Program-made: the position numbers and the translations under genes
Notes under the pieces: generated by a model
Databases searched by the model: none
The model's input: only the letters and a program-made list of their open reading frames with translations
What the model was told of the DNA's origin: nothing
In this document: piece after piece, positions 44,817-62,087 of the stretch
Layout of the letters: every line of letters starts with the position of its first letter
Numbering within the stretch: the stretch's first letter is position 1
NCBI RefSeq assembly: GCF_022267325.1
Contig: NZ_JAIZBG010000001.1
Location: 1,899,501-1,963,500, forward strand
Reading direction: 5' to 3'
DNA: 64,000 nucleotides
Origin: Leptospira sanjuanensis
GTDB lineage: Bacteria; Spirochaetota; Leptospiria; Leptospirales; Leptospiraceae

Positions 44817-46646
44817 ATGCCTGAAATTCTCAATCATACGCTCATTCTGGAAAAAATCAAAAACCTCGGCGCTTCTCCGGGTTGTTATTTGTGGAAATCC
44901 CGAAAAGGCGAGGTTTTATACGTAGGCAAAGCGAAAAATCTAGACAAACGCATCCGCAATTATCTCAAAGAAAAACATCCCGATATCAAAACCCGCGCTC
45001 TGCAAAGGGAAATCTTCGACTTGGATTGGATCGCAACCGGGACCGAAAAGGAAGCGCTGATCTTAGAAGCGACTCTCATCAAAAAACACAATCCTCGTTT
45101 TAACGTCCGTCTCAAAGACGACAAAAAGTATCCGTATATCTGCGTTTCCCTCTCCGAACCGTATCCGATGGTTTATATCACGAGAAAGCTCAAGGACAAC
45201 GGGGATCGTTATTTCGGTCCTTATTCGGATGTACGATCCACTCGGGAAACGTTAGACATCATCTTGAGAATTTTTCCGGTCCGTAAAACGAGACAGATTC
45301 TTCCTTTACCCAAACCCAGAAGACCGTGTTTGAACTTCGATATGGGCCGTTGTCTCGGGCCTTGTCAAGGAACGATTCCGGTAGAAGATTATAAAGTCGT
45401 AATTGACCAAGTGATTCAATTCTTGGAGGGAAAAAAGGAATCCCTCGCGGGAGATCTGAGCGTCAAGATGTCCGCGGCTTCCGATCGGATGGATTTCGAA
45501 AAGGCCGCTCGTTATCGCGACATGCTACAAAGGATCAATAACTTCCGGGAAAAACAAACCGTCGTCAGCACGGAAGGCGGAGACGAGGACGTGATCGGTT
45601 TTGCGAGAAAGCAGGATGAAGGACAGGTAATTCTTTTAGAGGTGCGCGGAGGAAGACTTGAAACCAAAAAGTCGTTTCCGATCCAGGGTGTGCAGGATGC
45701 GGAAGATTCCGAAATCATCGGTGCGTTCTTCCGCGATTATTATTTGAACGCGGCTTTGGTTCCGCCTTCGATTTTTATTCCTACGGATATCAAAGAAGAA
45801 GTTTCGGCTGTCATCGATGTTCTTCAGGAAAAAACCGGATTTAGACCCAAGCTCAAATCTCCCCGCAGCGGAGACAAACGATCTCTCTTAAAGATCGCCG
45901 AGAAAAACGCGGAACTCAGTCTCACGGAAAGAATGCTCGCGACTCATTATAGGGATCAAAGCGCGGCCTTAAAGGAAATCCAAGAGATGTTTTCCCTCGA
46001 ACGTCCGCCTCATATCATCGAATGTTATGACATCAGTCACTTCCAAGGTTCTCAGCCGGTTGCGAGCGGAGTTATGTTTGTGGAAGGAAAACCCTTCAAA
46101 CAAGGATACAGAAAGTATAATATGCGCGGCTACGAAGGGATCAACGATCCCGGGATGATCCACGAGGTGATTTCCAGGCGCTTACAAAGAATCATCAACG
46201 AAGAAGGAGTGTTTCCGGATTTAATGGTGATCGACGGAGGTCCCACCCAGTTGACCAAGGCCTGTGAAGCAGCTGTCGAAGCCGGTGCGGAAGGAATTCC
46301 GATGGTCGGTCTCGCCAAAAAACGGGAGGAAATTTATTTCCCGGGCGACAACGAACCCTTTATCTTCGATATGAATTCTCCCGGTATGAAACTCTTGCGC
46401 CATCTTCGGGACGAAGCGCACCGTTTCGGAGTCACACATCACCGATCCCGGAGAAACAAGGAAACGATGCGAGCGCTCATTCAAGACGTTCCGGATATCG
46501 GATTCAAACGAAGCAAGCTGCTTCTTCAGCATTTTTCGGGTGAGAAAAAAATCGAGGACGCGACCAAAGAAGAACTTCTCGCGGTGCCCGGAATCGGCGA
46601 AAATCTCGCCGAAAAAATTCTAAAACAACTCCAAAAAAAAGAATAA
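44817..46646 (+). CDS. uvrC: UvrABC system protein C
   Basis: A 609-residue excision nuclease subunit. Domains in order: GIY-YIG (P-G-C-Y-L-W and V-L-Y-V-G-K-A, residues about 15-95), Cys-containing segment R-C-L-G-P-C near 180, UVR motif near 215-235, RNase H-like endonuclease with C-Y-D-I-S-H and V-I-D-G-G, and C-terminal tandem helix-hairpin-helix (V-P-G-I-G). It cuts both sides of a lesion. ATG at 44817 preferred; GTG at 44811 is two codons upstream. Confidence 0.96.
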   Translation: MPEILNHTLILEKIKNLGASPGCYLWKSRKGEVLYVGKAKNLDKRIRNYLKEKHPDIKTRALQREIFDLDWIATGTEKEALILEATLIKKHNPRFNVRLKDDKKYPYICVSLSEPYPMVYITRKLKDNGDRYFGPYSDVRSTRETLDIILRIFPVRKTRQILPLPKPRRPCLNFDMGRCLGPCQGTIPVEDYKVVIDQVIQFLEGKKESLAGDLSVKMSAASDRMDFEKAARYRDMLQRINNFREKQTVVSTEGGDEDVIGFARKQDEGQVILLEVRGGRLETKKSFPIQGVQDAEDSEIIGAFFRDYYLNAALVPPSIFIPTDIKEEVSAVIDVLQEKTGFRPKLKSPRSGDKRSLLKIAEKNAELSLTERMLATHYRDQSAALKEIQEMFSLERPPHIIECYDISHFQGSQPVASGVMFVEGKPFKQGYRKYNMRGYEGINDPGMIHEVISRRLQRIINEEGVFPDLMVIDGGPTQLTKACEAAVEAGAEGIPMVGLAKKREEIYFPGDNEPFIFDMNSPGMKLLRHLRDEAHRFGVTHHRSRRNKETMRALIQDVPDIGFKRSKLLLQHFSGEKKIEDATKEELLAVPGIGENLAEKILKQLQKKE

Positions 46647-46706
46647 AAATCCTCCCGACTCAGCACGGAAGAAACGTTCCCGGAAACCGTACCGAGCGGA
46701 GGGAAC

Positions 46707-49700
46707 ATGAAATTCAAATCCGTATTCGTATCGATTCTTTGTTTTGCCGTCTTCGAGTTTTGTCACGGAAAGGGAAAGGACGCCTGGATCGTCCCGATTC
46801 TTCGTCCCGGAGAATGGAAACTTTTCTACGAACCCGAAAACACGATTTCCAGCGAGATTCCGCGGGAGATTTCCAAACAATGGAGGCATCCGTCCGTTCG
46901 AATCCAAAAGGTTCCGGGGATTGTCTGCTTGTTCAGCGGAACCGTCTCCGTGTACGGAGTCAGCGTCTGTTTTCCCGATCCGCAAGGAAACATAGAATTA
47001 GAATTTCAAAATATTCTGAAATTCTGGAATACTCATTTCGATTCCAGGACGGAACAGACGGTTTTCGATTTCTCGGAGAAGGGGCAGGCGAAAGTCAGCG
47101 TTCGTCTCAACCAGGATCTTCTGGAGGAAATCACGGAAGACTGGATGATTCTTTCCGGTTTTCAATGGATCGATCGGGAATTAAAAAAACGTAAATTTCC
47201 GAAATCGAACTGGGTGAGCGTCTTTTCGGAAAATTCGATCGCGAGACCGCATACTCCGAATCTAATTTCTGGTTTCAGCGTTTGGGCCGGTCAGGAAAAA
47301 ATCAGAATTCTCTTTTCTGCCGAGAACTTTACGGATTCTGCAAATACGTTGGTGATCGAAATTCCCGGGAACACATCGATTCTTTCCGAATTCCTTTCGG
47401 AAATTGCAAGCTCCAACCGGGAAATGGTTCTTCGATGCAAAGAGAAACTTCCGGTTTTGAGCGAGGTTTTCGGAGGAACCGAATCCTCTCTGGGAAGGTT
47501 TTTGGAATTTGCGAATTTGGAAAACGAACCGATTTGTTTTAGCGATCTCACGATCGAAACGAGTTCTAAGAAAAATCCGATTCTTTCCGGTTCTTCGTTT
47601 TTGATGCCGAACGAAACGCTGTTGTTCACGGAAACCGGAAGTAATCTTCCCGGATTGGAACTTGTTTCCTTTCCTTGGAGCGACCTCAAGAAGAAAGGAA
47701 ATTGGAGTCTACAAAGCGGGAATTTATCCGATGTTTTCGAAAATCCCGAACGAACCTTTTTAGAAGGCGGTAGGTATTATTCTTCTAAACGAAACTTCTA
47801 TTCCCTTTGTGAAAATTTTTTCCAATCGAATCAATGGGAACGATATTGCATGAGTCCGGGTTTTGAAAATCCGGGATCATTCAACGAACCGGAAGTTGCG
47901 GGAAACGAAATTCCGTTTTGCGATGCGGCTTCGTTTCAAATCGAAGAAGCGAATTGGACCGGGGTTTTTACGGGTGGAACGGTCGATTCCAACCAGAAGT
48001 TTCTGGATTTAGAATATTCAGGTAATCGAATTTGCAATCCGAACGGTCTTTCGGTCGAATCGGACGGAAGAGAAATTCCGATTTGGATCGATTCACGTTC
48101 TATAAAACCCGGAGAAATTCTTACGATAGGAAATCGGGATTTTATGAAAGGGGAAGTTCTTCTTTCCTCTTCGGTTTTGAAAGAGTTTGAATTCGGGTTT
48201 GAACTGCTGTTGAAGGACCGAAAGAATCGAACGAATCGGATTCTTTCCGAAACTTCTTTCCAAACTCCGGTCTTGAAACGAACGGACGGAACGATCGTTT
48301 CTCTTTTGTACCGAAACGGTATATGGATTCCTCATCCGAAAACGAACTCACAAACTCTGAATTCGCAAATTCAAAATTCTCATTTCATGAATCCCGGAAT
48401 CAAAACGGATCCGCTCGATATGACTCCACCGAATCAGGCGGTTGTTTCGGAAATTTCCTGGATGGGTTCGTATGACGGCACGACTTCCGTAAGTGCGGAT
48501 CGTTTTATCGAGGTCGATTCGGATACGAACGTTTCCAAGGTGTTGGAAGTTGAATCCGGAACCAAGAATTATCGCTTCTTAGTAGAGTTGGTTCCGGGTA
48601 AGAATGTTTTTTCCATCGGTCGACTCGTTTGTTTTCCCGATGTTTCCGTTTGGATCGTGCCCGAGTTGAATTTAGCAAACACCGGTCGTGTGCGGCTTCT
48701 TTCCTTGGATGCGACTGTTTCCAGTGATTGGATCGAATGGGACTCGCTGGGAAAAATGGGGATTCATTCTTCTTCGCAGAAATTGAGACGATCCGCATCC
48801 CTTTTTCGAACAATTTCCGGGAAAGAAGTTTGGAAGAATAGCGCTCTTACCGTTCTGAGTTCGAGAAAAGCCGGCTGTTCCGGAACGGAGGCAAGTCCGG
48901 GTTTGGAGAATCGAACGTTTCCTTTTTTCCAAAGAGAAGATTTCGCAACTGATAATTCCATTTTAAATCCTTGGATCAGTTGGAATCCAGGAGTCGCCGG
49001 GCTTATTTCGGGAGAATTCGATTGGATAACGATTCAACCGAGCGCGGGAGCTCGTGTTGCAGCTTCGGAGTTTCTGCGGTTTTGGAGAGATCTTCGGGAA
49101 AACGGATTGGGCTCCTTTGCGGTAAATTATGAAACTCTAAATTACTTGGTTTCGGCGGGTGCGGAGAGTCTGATTTTGATTCCCGGTTCTTCAGGTGTTT
49201 TAATTTCTACGGTCTATCCGAATCCGACCGTTTCCTCCAACGAGTGGTTTTCGATCTGCAATCAGGGAGCTGAATCGGTCGACATCCGTAGTTTGGAAAT
49301 TCGGGACAGTTCCGCTTCCGATCGTCTGGTAGAATATTCGTTTCGATTCGGATCGACTCTTCCCGCTGGTTGGAATGAGTTTAACCCGAACACAACGGGT
49401 TGGAGTTTCGGCGATCGGTTTTTGCATCCGGGAGAATGCGGATACGTTCTTTCTCCGAATTTTAAGAACGAGTCGGTCCCGTTTCACTCCGAAACCTTCC
49501 GAAAGATTTTTACGATCGATAAAACGACTACGATCGGAAACGGAATCGGCAAAAACGAAGGATTGGATCTTTTCCAAGACGTTTCCGGAAAATCGGTTCA
49601 CATTCACAGTTACGGAAATCAATTTTCTCCGCTTCCGTTTTCCATCGATGCGAATGCGAACGATTTGATTCTTTTGAAGACCGGACGGACCGGGGATTCC

Positions 49701-49739
49701 GCATCCGATTACGAAATCAAAAAGAAGGAATCCTTATGA
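46707..49739 (+). CDS. Large secreted protein with multiple lamin-tail-like domains, 1010 aa
   Basis: A 1010-residue protein with a signal peptide (hydrophobic 4-18). I see about four divergent lamin-tail-domain (LTD) modules: roughly 260-395, 410-565, 580-735 and 830-970. Each has a strand such as R-F-L-E-F-A-N or N-E-W-F-S-I-C-N, then a P-G-E-like turn and a hydrophobic strand (for example [18 protein letters not shown]). The first three end in S/N-P-G motifs (S-P-G-F-E-N, N-P-G-I-K, S-P-G-L-E-N). Bacterial LTDs occur in exported nucleases and adhesin-like proteins. Strong ribosome-binding site GGAGGG. Stop overlaps the next start by ATGA. Function unknown; LTD assignment is by eye. Confidence 0.72.
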   Translation: MKFKSVFVSILCFAVFEFCHGKGKDAWIVPILRPGEWKLFYEPENTISSEIPREISKQWRHPSVRIQKVPGIVCLFSGTVSVYGVSVCFPDPQGNIELEFQNILKFWNTHFDSRTEQTVFDFSEKGQAKVSVRLNQDLLEEITEDWMILSGFQWIDRELKKRKFPKSNWVSVFSENSIARPHTPNLISGFSVWAGQEKIRILFSAENFTDSANTLVIEIPGNTSILSEFLSEIASSNREMVLRCKEKLPVLSEVFGGTESSLGRFLEFANLENEPICFSDLTIETSSKKNPILSGSSFLMPNETLLFTETGSNLPGLELVSFPWSDLKKKGNWSLQSGNLSDVFENPERTFLEGGRYYSSKRNFYSLCENFFQSNQWERYCMSPGFENPGSFNEPEVAGNEIPFCDAASFQIEEANWTGVFTGGTVDSNQKFLDLEYSGNRICNPNGLSVESDGREIPIWIDSRSIKPGEILTIGNRDFMKGEVLLSSSVLKEFEFGFELLLKDRKNRTNRILSETSFQTPVLKRTDGTIVSLLYRNGIWIPHPKTNSQTLNSQIQNSHFMNPGIKTDPLDMTPPNQAVVSEISWMGSYDGTTSVSADRFIEVDSDTNVSKVLEVESGTKNYRFLVELVPGKNVFSIGRLVCFPDVSVWIVPELNLANTGRVRLLSLDATVSSDWIEWDSLGKMGIHSSSQKLRRSASLFRTISGKEVWKNSALTVLSSRKAGCSGTEASPGLENRTFPFFQREDFATDNSILNPWISWNPGVAGLISGEFDWITIQPSAGARVAASEFLRFWRDLRENGLGSFAVNYETLNYLVSAGAESLILIPGSSGVLISTVYPNPTVSSNEWFSICNQGAESVDIRSLEIRDSSASDRLVEYSFRFGSTLPAGWNEFNPNTTGWSFGDRFLHPGECGYVLSPNFKNESVPFHSETFRKIFTIDKTTTIGNGIGKNEGLDLFQDVSGKSVHIHSYGNQFSPLPFSIDANANDLILLKTGRTGDSASDYEIKKKESL

Positions 49740-51235
49740 TACGTAGTTTCGTATATTCGTTCCTTCTAATGTGTTTTCCTTTATTCGCGGCCGATCAAAC
49801 TTCCGGATGGACCTCTTTAGGCTGGATGGGCTGGGGATTGGGGGCGAGTCAAAAAGCGGAAATCGAATTCGGGAACGATGGCAAGGCCGGAGCGCGGAAA
49901 GAATATCAAGAAATCCGAATGAATTCTTCTTTGTTTCATGCGGGTGCGGATCGTCGGATGGAATCGGAACGGATCGGCTGGAAAATTCAGGCGGATTTAA
50001 CGGTTTCTAGCGAATCAAAACTGAACTTCTTCGCGGGGAAGAATCTTTATGGTTCTTTAAAACGTCAGAATGTTTCTCTGTTGCTGGGAAGGGTTCAAGA
50101 GGATAGGAAACAATCGTCCGCGTTCGGCGATTGGTCGGACGGAACGGATGGGGTTACGGTTCGAGCCGATTTTCAAGAGCGAGGCAGACTTCGTTTCGAC
50201 GGTTTCGATTTTTATTCCGGCTATCGATTGTTGGAAAAGGACGGATGGAAGGATTCGATTTTCGATACGAAAGGATCGAAGTTCGGCGTCGATCGGAATG
50301 CCGAAACAAATACAAATGAAAATTCATCCGGCGCTCTGCAAGGAAAAAGCACAACAAACGGTTCTTCTTCAAACGCCGGTTCGCATTCCGGTGGATTCAG
50401 AAATCGTTATAGAGGCGGGGTCGGGTATCAAATCGATGTTCCCTTTGGGGAAATCGGTTTGGCGTATCAATATCTCAATCTTCAAAACTGGGGAAGGTTT
50501 GCGAACGATTTGGATGCGGAGAATCGAAACGTTTCTTCCGGCGACCGCGATTATTTAACTCATACCGCGATCGAATGGAAAGGTCAATATGTTTGGTTTC
50601 GATGGTTCCTTTCCGGTGTTTTGGCGCGGGGTCAGGATAAGACCGGCTGGAATCGGATTCGAAATGCGGCTGCGATTCCGATTACGGGAGAAGCTTTCTT
50701 TGCGTCCTTGGGAGGAGAATGGAAGCCTTGGAAGTTCGAAATTTTCGGGTTTCTTCCCGATCGGGACAAACGACAGGAGAACGGAGAAATTTTGGAACTC
50801 GGTTTTATCGGAATGGGTTCTTCGCCTTCCGCCGTGTTTACCACCGTTCAAAGTTTGGATTTTTATCCGTCCGCGTGGATTACTGAACGGGGTTTGGAAA
50901 AACAATTCACGATTCAAAGCGGAAAACGTCAGTCGGCCTGGACAGGAGTTCGATTGGAATATCAGGAATCCTGCATTCGATTTCGATTCTATGCAGCATC
51001 CTATTTTTTCCTGTCCGAAGACAAAGGAAATTCGGGGGCTCTTACGATCTCTCGGGATTCTTTTCAGAAGAAGTATTTACGCGAGGCTTTGATTCAAACG
51101 ATGTTTTATTTTCCTTCGGAGAATTGGCGGTTTGTATTCAGTTTTTTGAATCTATCCTTGGGCGGCTCCTGGAGCGATCCCGATTCCGCAAAAAAAGAAA
51201 TCTTCTTTCAGGTCAGTTCGGGAGTCATTCTATGA
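49736..51235 (+). CDS. Predicted outer-membrane beta-barrel protein, 499 aa
   Basis: A 499-residue protein with a signal peptide (hydrophobic 4-17, cleavage near F-A-A-D). The mature part shows repeated alternating hydrophobic/polar strands with many aromatic residues and Gly, typical of barrels, and a Ser/Asn-rich loop near residues 190-220 (S-S-N-A-G-S-H). No family recognised. The ATG overlaps the stop of the LTD gene and its own stop overlaps the PLD gene start (ATGA), so the three are one translational unit. It might be a channel or anchor for the neighbours. Confidence 0.72.
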   Translation: MIRSFVYSFLLMCFPLFAADQTSGWTSLGWMGWGLGASQKAEIEFGNDGKAGARKEYQEIRMNSSLFHAGADRRMESERIGWKIQADLTVSSESKLNFFAGKNLYGSLKRQNVSLLLGRVQEDRKQSSAFGDWSDGTDGVTVRADFQERGRLRFDGFDFYSGYRLLEKDGWKDSIFDTKGSKFGVDRNAETNTNENSSGALQGKSTTNGSSSNAGSHSGGFRNRYRGGVGYQIDVPFGEIGLAYQYLNLQNWGRFANDLDAENRNVSSGDRDYLTHTAIEWKGQYVWFRWFLSGVLARGQDKTGWNRIRNAAAIPITGEAFFASLGGEWKPWKFEIFGFLPDRDKRQENGEILELGFIGMGSSPSAVFTTVQSLDFYPSAWITERGLEKQFTIQSGKRQSAWTGVRLEYQESCIRFRFYAASYFFLSEDKGNSGALTISRDSFQKKYLREALIQTMFYFPSENWRFVFSFLNLSLGGSWSDPDSAKKEIFFQVSSGVIL

Positions 51236-53048
51236 GACGGTCGTTTGTTTCGTGGTCCTTGCTTCTGGTTTTTTCCTGCGCCAATGACGCTGATTCAAAA
51301 TTGTTTTGGATGGATTGGAGCCTACCTCGCAAGATTCAAAGTTTCTTTTCCTTTCCGGGAAGATATACTCCTTTGTCTCAAAAGAGAAACGTTCGAGACT
51401 CGATTTTAAAACGAATCGAAACCGCAGAGGTTTCGATCGATCTCTGGATTTACTCGTTCGACGATCCGGAGATTCTGGCCGCGCTCCAAAGAGCCGCAAA
51501 AAGAGGAATCACCATTTCCATCGTCGCGGATCCGGATAAGGATTATCCGCAGGAGTTGGTTCGATTGGGGTTGTTCCGAAGATGGGAGCGGTCCGGTTTA
51601 CAACATTCTAAAATACTCATCGTCGATCGGAAGACTGTCTTTTTGGGTTCCGGAAATTTTACCTGGTATGGATTGGAAAACGATCTGAACGGATATGTGA
51701 GTTTTGATCTTTTTGAAACGGAGCGGGAATCCTTTTACTCCTTTCTGGAAGAAGATCCGGGAATCGACGTTCTTGAAATCCCTCCGTTTCAATTTTATAT
51801 TTCGCCCGAAAAAGGAAGATTGATTCAAAATCTGATCTTACGGGACGTCGATTCATCGAAAGAATCGGTTCGATATCTGATCTTTGATCATTTTGATTCC
51901 GTTTTGACGTCCCGTCTCGCGTATGCAAATCGAAGAGGTGTCTCCGTCCAAGGAGTTTACGATTCTCCCGTGGATGAGGAAGGAAAATTTCTGGCAAACG
52001 CGTTCGATCGCACGGATTCGAAAATTTTCGGAGACGGAAACGAGGAAACGATTTCCGGCGATTCGTTCGGGAAGGGCGGACTTTTGCATCACAAGACGAT
52101 GTTGATCGACGGTAAAATTCTCCTTTCGGGTTCCTATAATTTTTCGGTCAGCGCCAGAGATAGCAATCGGGAAATCCTTTTTCGAACGACCGATGCGTCT
52201 TTGGTGGAAGCGTATTCTCGGGAATGGGACCGCGTTGCGGCGAGCGCAATTCGATTTCAACCCACGGTTACATTCGATTTTTTGAATGCGCCGAGTTCAT
52301 TGGCATCCACGTCCGATGCCGGATCGGATTCGTTTTCGTTCGGATTTCCAGAGAACGCAATTCCGGTCGGATTCGAACAAACCCTTTGTCGATCGAATAC
52401 TTTCTCCGAGGAATCTGTCTTTTTTGAATCGGGCGCGGGATTCTTTAGAATGATTTTAGAATATTCTTATGATCCCGGAGAAACATGCAAAGTTGTTTCG
52501 GATTTTTCCGCAGCTTCCAGCGGATTTACCGGAAAAAGAACGAATCATCCCGTGAAAACGAGAAACTTTCGGAAAAATTCCTCCTTGCGTACTAAAAAAG
52601 GAAACACGCTTTTAACGACGGAAAAGGAGGATTCTCTCTCTCGTTTCGAATCGAAACCGACGTTTTTGTTTGTGCCGAAGTATTTCTCAACTGTAACTGG
52701 AAATTTGTTTTTACCCGATGAACCGTTGCGAAGCGGGAAGTTCCCGAATCTCCGAGCGGTTTTATTGTATCAAAGAGGAAACGGTCCCGTTGAAATTTCT
52801 TGGACGGCGGCGGGAAATATCTTTTCGGCGATCCCGCATCAAGCCGAAGGAATGTTGTTTTTGGAATACGACAACGCCTTTCTCGGTTTTTGCTTTCATG
52901 AATATTCTAAAAAAGGAATGGAATATTCCGAATTGATTCCGGAAATGCTTTCGTATCGAGAAAGCGTTTTAAAACCGAATCTTCGTTTTTCATTCGAAGC
53001 GGATGCGATGGAAAATCGAAGGAATTGGGGAACGTATTGCTATCGTTA

Positions 53049-53052
<4 letters not shown>
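51232..53052 (+). CDS. Phospholipase D-like lipoprotein
   Basis: A 606-residue lipoprotein (lipobox V-F-S-C, Cys16). It carries two complete HKD motifs: H125-S-K127 to D132 (H-S-K-I-L-I-V-D) and H286-H-K288 to D293 (H-H-K-T-M-L-I-D), each followed by G-S-x-N-F, so a PLD-superfamily active site can form within one chain. It could cleave phospholipids or nucleic acids. Residues about 350-606 are an extra beta-rich domain of unknown type. The frame is open upstream, but ATG 51232 starts the signal peptide and overlaps the barrel gene stop. Confidence 0.87.
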
Positions 53053-54389
<1,337 letters not shown>

Positions 54390-54416
54390 AGCCAGATTCT
54401 GTGAAACCTGGGAATT

Positions 54417-54433
54417 GTAAATTCGATATTTAC
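54417..54433. repeat. Short inverted repeat in the divergent spacer
   Basis: GTAAAT (54417-54422) and ATTTAC (54428-54433) flank 5 nt, about 55 bp before the GT4 gene and 45 bp before the ligase-like gene. It could be an operator for either gene; the repeat is short, so chance is also possible. Confidence 0.35.
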
Positions 54434-54489
54434 TTCAGTCCGATCGAAACGGATGATTCCGGGTTCGTCCTTGACTTAGGAGATCTTTG

Positions 54490-55800
<1,311 letters not shown>

Positions 55801-55972
55801 ACGATATTGTGAAAAACGCGCAATCGAATCTGACATTCTTCGTCGAAAGAAGTCAAGGGCGTTGATTCCCTTTTACGGGAAGAAGATCGGTTCCTGTTTC
55901 GCAGCCTGAACGAAATCGTAAAATGAATCCTTTTAACGATCTCGTTGCCGTCGGTCGTAAACAGAGAACGTA

Positions 55973-57030
55973 TCAAAAGAGGGTGTTGATATTGTAAACG
56001 ACCCGAATGCGTTTGATTACGTCTTCGGGTTGAATCCATTCCATACAAGCGAAGTCTTTCCGATAACAGGTCGTGTTTCCGTAGATACTGCAAGGTCTGC
56101 AAGGTAAATTATCGATTTGTAATACTCCGGAATCTTCCTGGCCGAACGGGGCAAAACCGGAATAAGGGTGAGTGGTCCCGTAGATTCCGATCACGGGCCT
56201 TTTTAAAAGCGCCGCGATATGAACGTTCGATGAATCCATTCCGATCATAATATCCATCCTTTCCATGATCCCGAGTTCTCCTCGGATTCCGAGCTTACCG
56301 CCCGAAACGATCTTGATGGATTCTTCCAGACCTCGGCTCCATTCTTCTAAGATTTTGGATTCTTCTTTGGAACCGAAGAGAAAAATTTTCACTCCCGGAA
56401 ATTCATCCAGGAGAAGCCGGAGCAAGGATCTGCTTTTTTCGCGGGGCCATTCTTTGAGTGCGTGCCCCGCAAACGGAGCGAATCCGATCCAAAGACTTTC
56501 CTTTTTTTGAATATTCTGGGATTGGAAAAATTCCTTCGCGAACATTTTAGACTCGGGGTCCACGTTGATCCAAGGTCCCTTTCTTACGGTTGCGGGATAT
56601 CCCGCGTTTTCGAAAACTTTGAGATAACGGTCCACGGTATGCGGCAGTGGATTTAAGACTTTCCGTTTTTGACGGATCTGTCTGAGTTTTTCCTTTCTTC
56701 CCTTTACGATTCGAAACACACCGATGCCGCGGATCAAAAAAAGAAAACTGATCAATCGGGAACGAACGGAAGAATGAAGGTCGATGACTTTTTCATACGG
56801 ACCGAGTTTGTTGATTTCCTTAAAAAGACGATAAAGTCCGAGAAGTCCGCGGTATCGTTTGAGGTTGAACCCCACGACGTTAACGTTCGGAATATTGTAA
56901 AAGAACGGAGCGTAGTTTCCTCTGGTAACGATCGTTAGCTGGATATTCGTATATTTTGCGGCGATCGCAATGATCGCCGGCGCCATGAGTGCGACGTCTC
57001 CCATGGCCGAAAACCGCATGACTAACAGAT

Positions 57031-57034
<4 letters not shown>
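55973..57034 (-). CDS. Glycosyltransferase family 9 (heptosyltransferase-like)
   Basis: A 353-residue GT9 protein like LPS heptosyltransferases. N-terminal R-F-S-A-M-G-D-V-A-L, D-L-H-S-S-V-R-S, F-A-P-F-A-G-H and the donor-site G-M-D-S-S-N-V-H-I-A-A fit. A Cys-rich C-terminal segment (L-P-C-R-P-C and nearby Cys) is common in the family. It probably adds a sugar to the LPS core. It overlaps the upstream DUF4254 gene by ATGA. The 172 bp between it and the GT4 gene hold no clear terminator. Confidence 0.9.
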
Positions 57035-57633
<599 letters not shown>

Positions 57634-57761
57634 TGTGTATAACTTTGTGCGGTAAGCCAGAAAATCAAGAGAAAAGCATTCTAAGAAACGCGATTCAAGG
57701 AAGAGCGATTTGATAAATCCTTTACTTTCTCGTCCTATTAAAATAGAGTCACCTGCGTTTT

Positions 57762-59534
57762 ATGGCACGAAAAATTCATCCTGAAATTCTGAAATTTCTT
57801 TCCGGGATATCCTTGTTTCAAAAATTATCACCGGCTGTTCTGACTCGGATCTACCAAAACATCGAGGAAAGGAACGTTTACAATCACGACGTAATCTACT
57901 ATCGCGGTGATATATCGGATAAGCTTTTTATAGTTCGACACGGCGAGGTGATGCTTACGTTCGGAGAATCGGGAAAGGCCGTAAAGTATCTGGGAGAAGG
58001 AGAATTCTTTGCCGAAAACAGTTTGATGACACGGACGCAGCACGGCGGCTCGGCGATCGCGGTCATGGACACGTTGTTATACGTTTTGGACGGTCATTTC
58101 TTTTTAAAACTCGCGGAAAAGGAACCGGTGCTATCGGGAAACCTCATTCGGTTGATGAGCAATCGGTTTCGGGAACATCTCGAACCTGCGGATAAACTGA
58201 GTTCTCTTCCAAGAAGAATGATCTGTCACGTTCCTCTCGAAGAAGTGCAAGGATATAAGGAAAAGTTAGACGCCATCGTAAAGATCGGAGGTTATTCTCA
58301 CGAAGGAAAGATGACCCTGGTTCCGATGGAATCCTTCGAGAAAAACAGCGTTCAAGATGCGATCCGAAAACTCTCCCAATTGCGAACCCAGTTTCCGGTC
58401 ATTCATTTATACTTTCAGCATCCCGGCTTAAAACCGGAACTCGATAAACTTCTGCTTCAAGCCGATCAGATCGTATTCTGGGAAGACAACCCGGAACGAA
58501 ATCAAAAGAAGAAAACCGAAATCATCACATACTTCCGATCCAGAATCCGCAACTTCGCGGGAAGGACGATCCGTTACGTGGATTCGGTCAATACGATCCG
58601 ACCGGAAGACAGCGTAAAACACCAGAAAATCTTTCATAAGGAAGAGACCTTCTCGCGTTATCTCGTTTCTAGAACGAGGGGACTTGCGTTAGGCGGAGGA
58701 GGCGCAAGAGCGCTCGCGCATGTGGGGCTTTTACGAGTATTAGAAAGAGAGAATATAAAAGTGGACGTGGTTTCCGGCGCTTCGTTCGGAGCGGTCATCG
58801 CCGCTTTGTATGCGAGAGGGGAAAATACGGATACGATCCACAAGATGATCTATAAATTCTTCGGCGGAATCGATAAACCTTTCGATCCTACGGTCCCTCT
58901 TGTATCGTTCTTCAAAGGAAAGAAGATGAACCGTATGCTCAAAGATGCGTTCGGTTCCGCATTGATCGAGGACTTGAAAATTCCTTTCGTAACTTCCGCG
59001 GTGGATCTTCACAGCGGCGAGGAATATGTGATGGATCGAGGCCCGGTTTGGGAGGCGCTCGCCGCAGCGATGAGTTTGCCGGGAATGTTTCCGCCGGTTT
59101 TTCACGGGGATCATCTGCTTGTCGACGGAGGAGTGATCAATAATGTTCCCGAAAATTTAATCCGACAAAGAGGAGCGGATGTCATCCTCTCCGCGAACGT
59201 TTCTCCGTTACGGGACGAGGCGATCGTGAGACTTCTCGAAGACAGAAAGATCACGGGAAAATCCTTCTTTAAAAATCTCTGGGAAGACTTAAAGTATCCG
59301 CCGATCCTCAAGATCATGGGAAGAGCGATCACTCTGGAAGGAAGGGAGATCACGAAGCTCCGAAAGGACAAGATGGATCTGTTTATCAATCTTCATATCG
59401 AAGAGTTTTCGTTCTTTGATTTTAATAAGTTCAGAGAGATCATCCGCAAAGGAGAAGAGGAGGCGGAGGCGCATTTGGAAGAGATCTACGAACTTTTTTA
59501 TCCGGGTAAAAAATTCTCAAAGAAGAAACGATAA
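57762..59534 (+). CDS. Patatin-like phospholipase with cyclic-nucleotide-binding domain
   Basis: A 590-residue protein. Residues about 10-130 form a cNMP-binding beta-roll (G-D-I-S-D-K-L-F, G-E-G-E-F-F-A-E). A linker with Rossmann-like features follows. The patatin domain (about 305-500) has oxyanion G-G-G-G-A-R-A, nucleophile elbow G-A-S-F-G (G-x-S-x-G) and catalytic D-G-G. The layout resembles neuropathy-target-esterase/RssA-like lipases, so it may hydrolyse phospholipids under nucleotide control. ATG start; a possible TATTAAAAT -10 lies about 25 bp upstream. The end overlaps the convergent gene by 18 bp. Confidence 0.92.
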   Translation: MARKIHPEILKFLSGISLFQKLSPAVLTRIYQNIEERNVYNHDVIYYRGDISDKLFIVRHGEVMLTFGESGKAVKYLGEGEFFAENSLMTRTQHGGSAIAVMDTLLYVLDGHFFLKLAEKEPVLSGNLIRLMSNRFREHLEPADKLSSLPRRMICHVPLEEVQGYKEKLDAIVKIGGYSHEGKMTLVPMESFEKNSVQDAIRKLSQLRTQFPVIHLYFQHPGLKPELDKLLLQADQIVFWEDNPERNQKKKTEIITYFRSRIRNFAGRTIRYVDSVNTIRPEDSVKHQKIFHKEETFSRYLVSRTRGLALGGGGARALAHVGLLRVLERENIKVDVVSGASFGAVIAALYARGENTDTIHKMIYKFFGGIDKPFDPTVPLVSFFKGKKMNRMLKDAFGSALIEDLKIPFVTSAVDLHSGEEYVMDRGPVWEALAAAMSLPGMFPPVFHGDHLLVDGGVINNVPENLIRQRGADVILSANVSPLRDEAIVRLLEDRKITGKSFFKNLWEDLKYPPILKIMGRAITLEGREITKLRKDKMDLFINLHIEEFSFFDFNKFREIIRKGEEEAEAHLEEIYELFYPGKKFSKKKR

Positions 59535-60144
59535 AAGAAATTCCTGAAGTTTCGCGGATTCTCGTTTGTAATTCGATCTCCATTCTAAACTTCCGTCCGG
59601 TCCAACCGTGTTCGTGAGTGCAAAGAATGAATACAACGGAATTCGAAAGTCCTTACAAACTCTTGCAAGACCGAAACACTCCATATTCTCGAATCCGAGG
59701 TCGTTTTCACGCAGATATTCCAATGCCTTTCCGGAAACGGTTTCGATCGTGACGGAACCGGTAGCGTTGGTTTTGGAAATCAAAACCTCGTTGATCGTCG
59801 GAAATTCGAACGAATGTGGGAACTCATACGCATCGGGAACGATTTCAGGAATCCGAATTCTCCTTTCGATTTTACCGAGTTCTTGATGTTCGATCTGAAA
59901 TGAAAAACCGAACCGGTTCTTCCAAAAACTCGGATGCAGCCAAGGATAAACTCCCGCAGAACCCACAAACAAAACTTGAGAAGGTAAGGCCAATCCCTTG
60001 CTCTGATGTTCGAGAAGAAATCTTTGCAGACGCAGAGCGGCTTCCAAATTTCCGATACCGCAGAGAAGAGTCTGAAACTTTTCGGATTTCGCGAACTGAT
60101 CGAGTTCTTCTGAAATCGCCGAACAGATCAACGTTTTGGAAGGA

Positions 60145-60155
<11 letters not shown>
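59517..60155 (-). CDS. Futalosine hydrolase-like nucleosidase (PNP/UDP family)
   Basis: A 212-residue protein of the purine nucleoside phosphorylase/MTAN fold. The motif M-E-C-F-G-L-A near residue 157 takes the place of the M-E-G-A-A ribose-binding motif. L-T-N-T-V-G-P-D-G-S-L-E-W near 180 resembles the S-N-x-V-G-x-R-D-x-x-W pattern of MqnB. It could therefore hydrolyse dehypoxanthine futalosine precursors in menaquinone synthesis; a general nucleosidase is the alternative. ATG start; overlaps the acyl-CoA synthetase gene by 11 bp. Confidence 0.68.
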
Positions 60156-62082
<1,927 letters not shown>

Positions 62083-62087
62083 ACGAT

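Noticed and set aside
55801..55972. Spacer between convergent GT4 and GT9 genes, checked for terminators
   Set aside because: Only a weak TTCCC/GGGAA dyad near 55870 without a T-run; nothing worth annotating.
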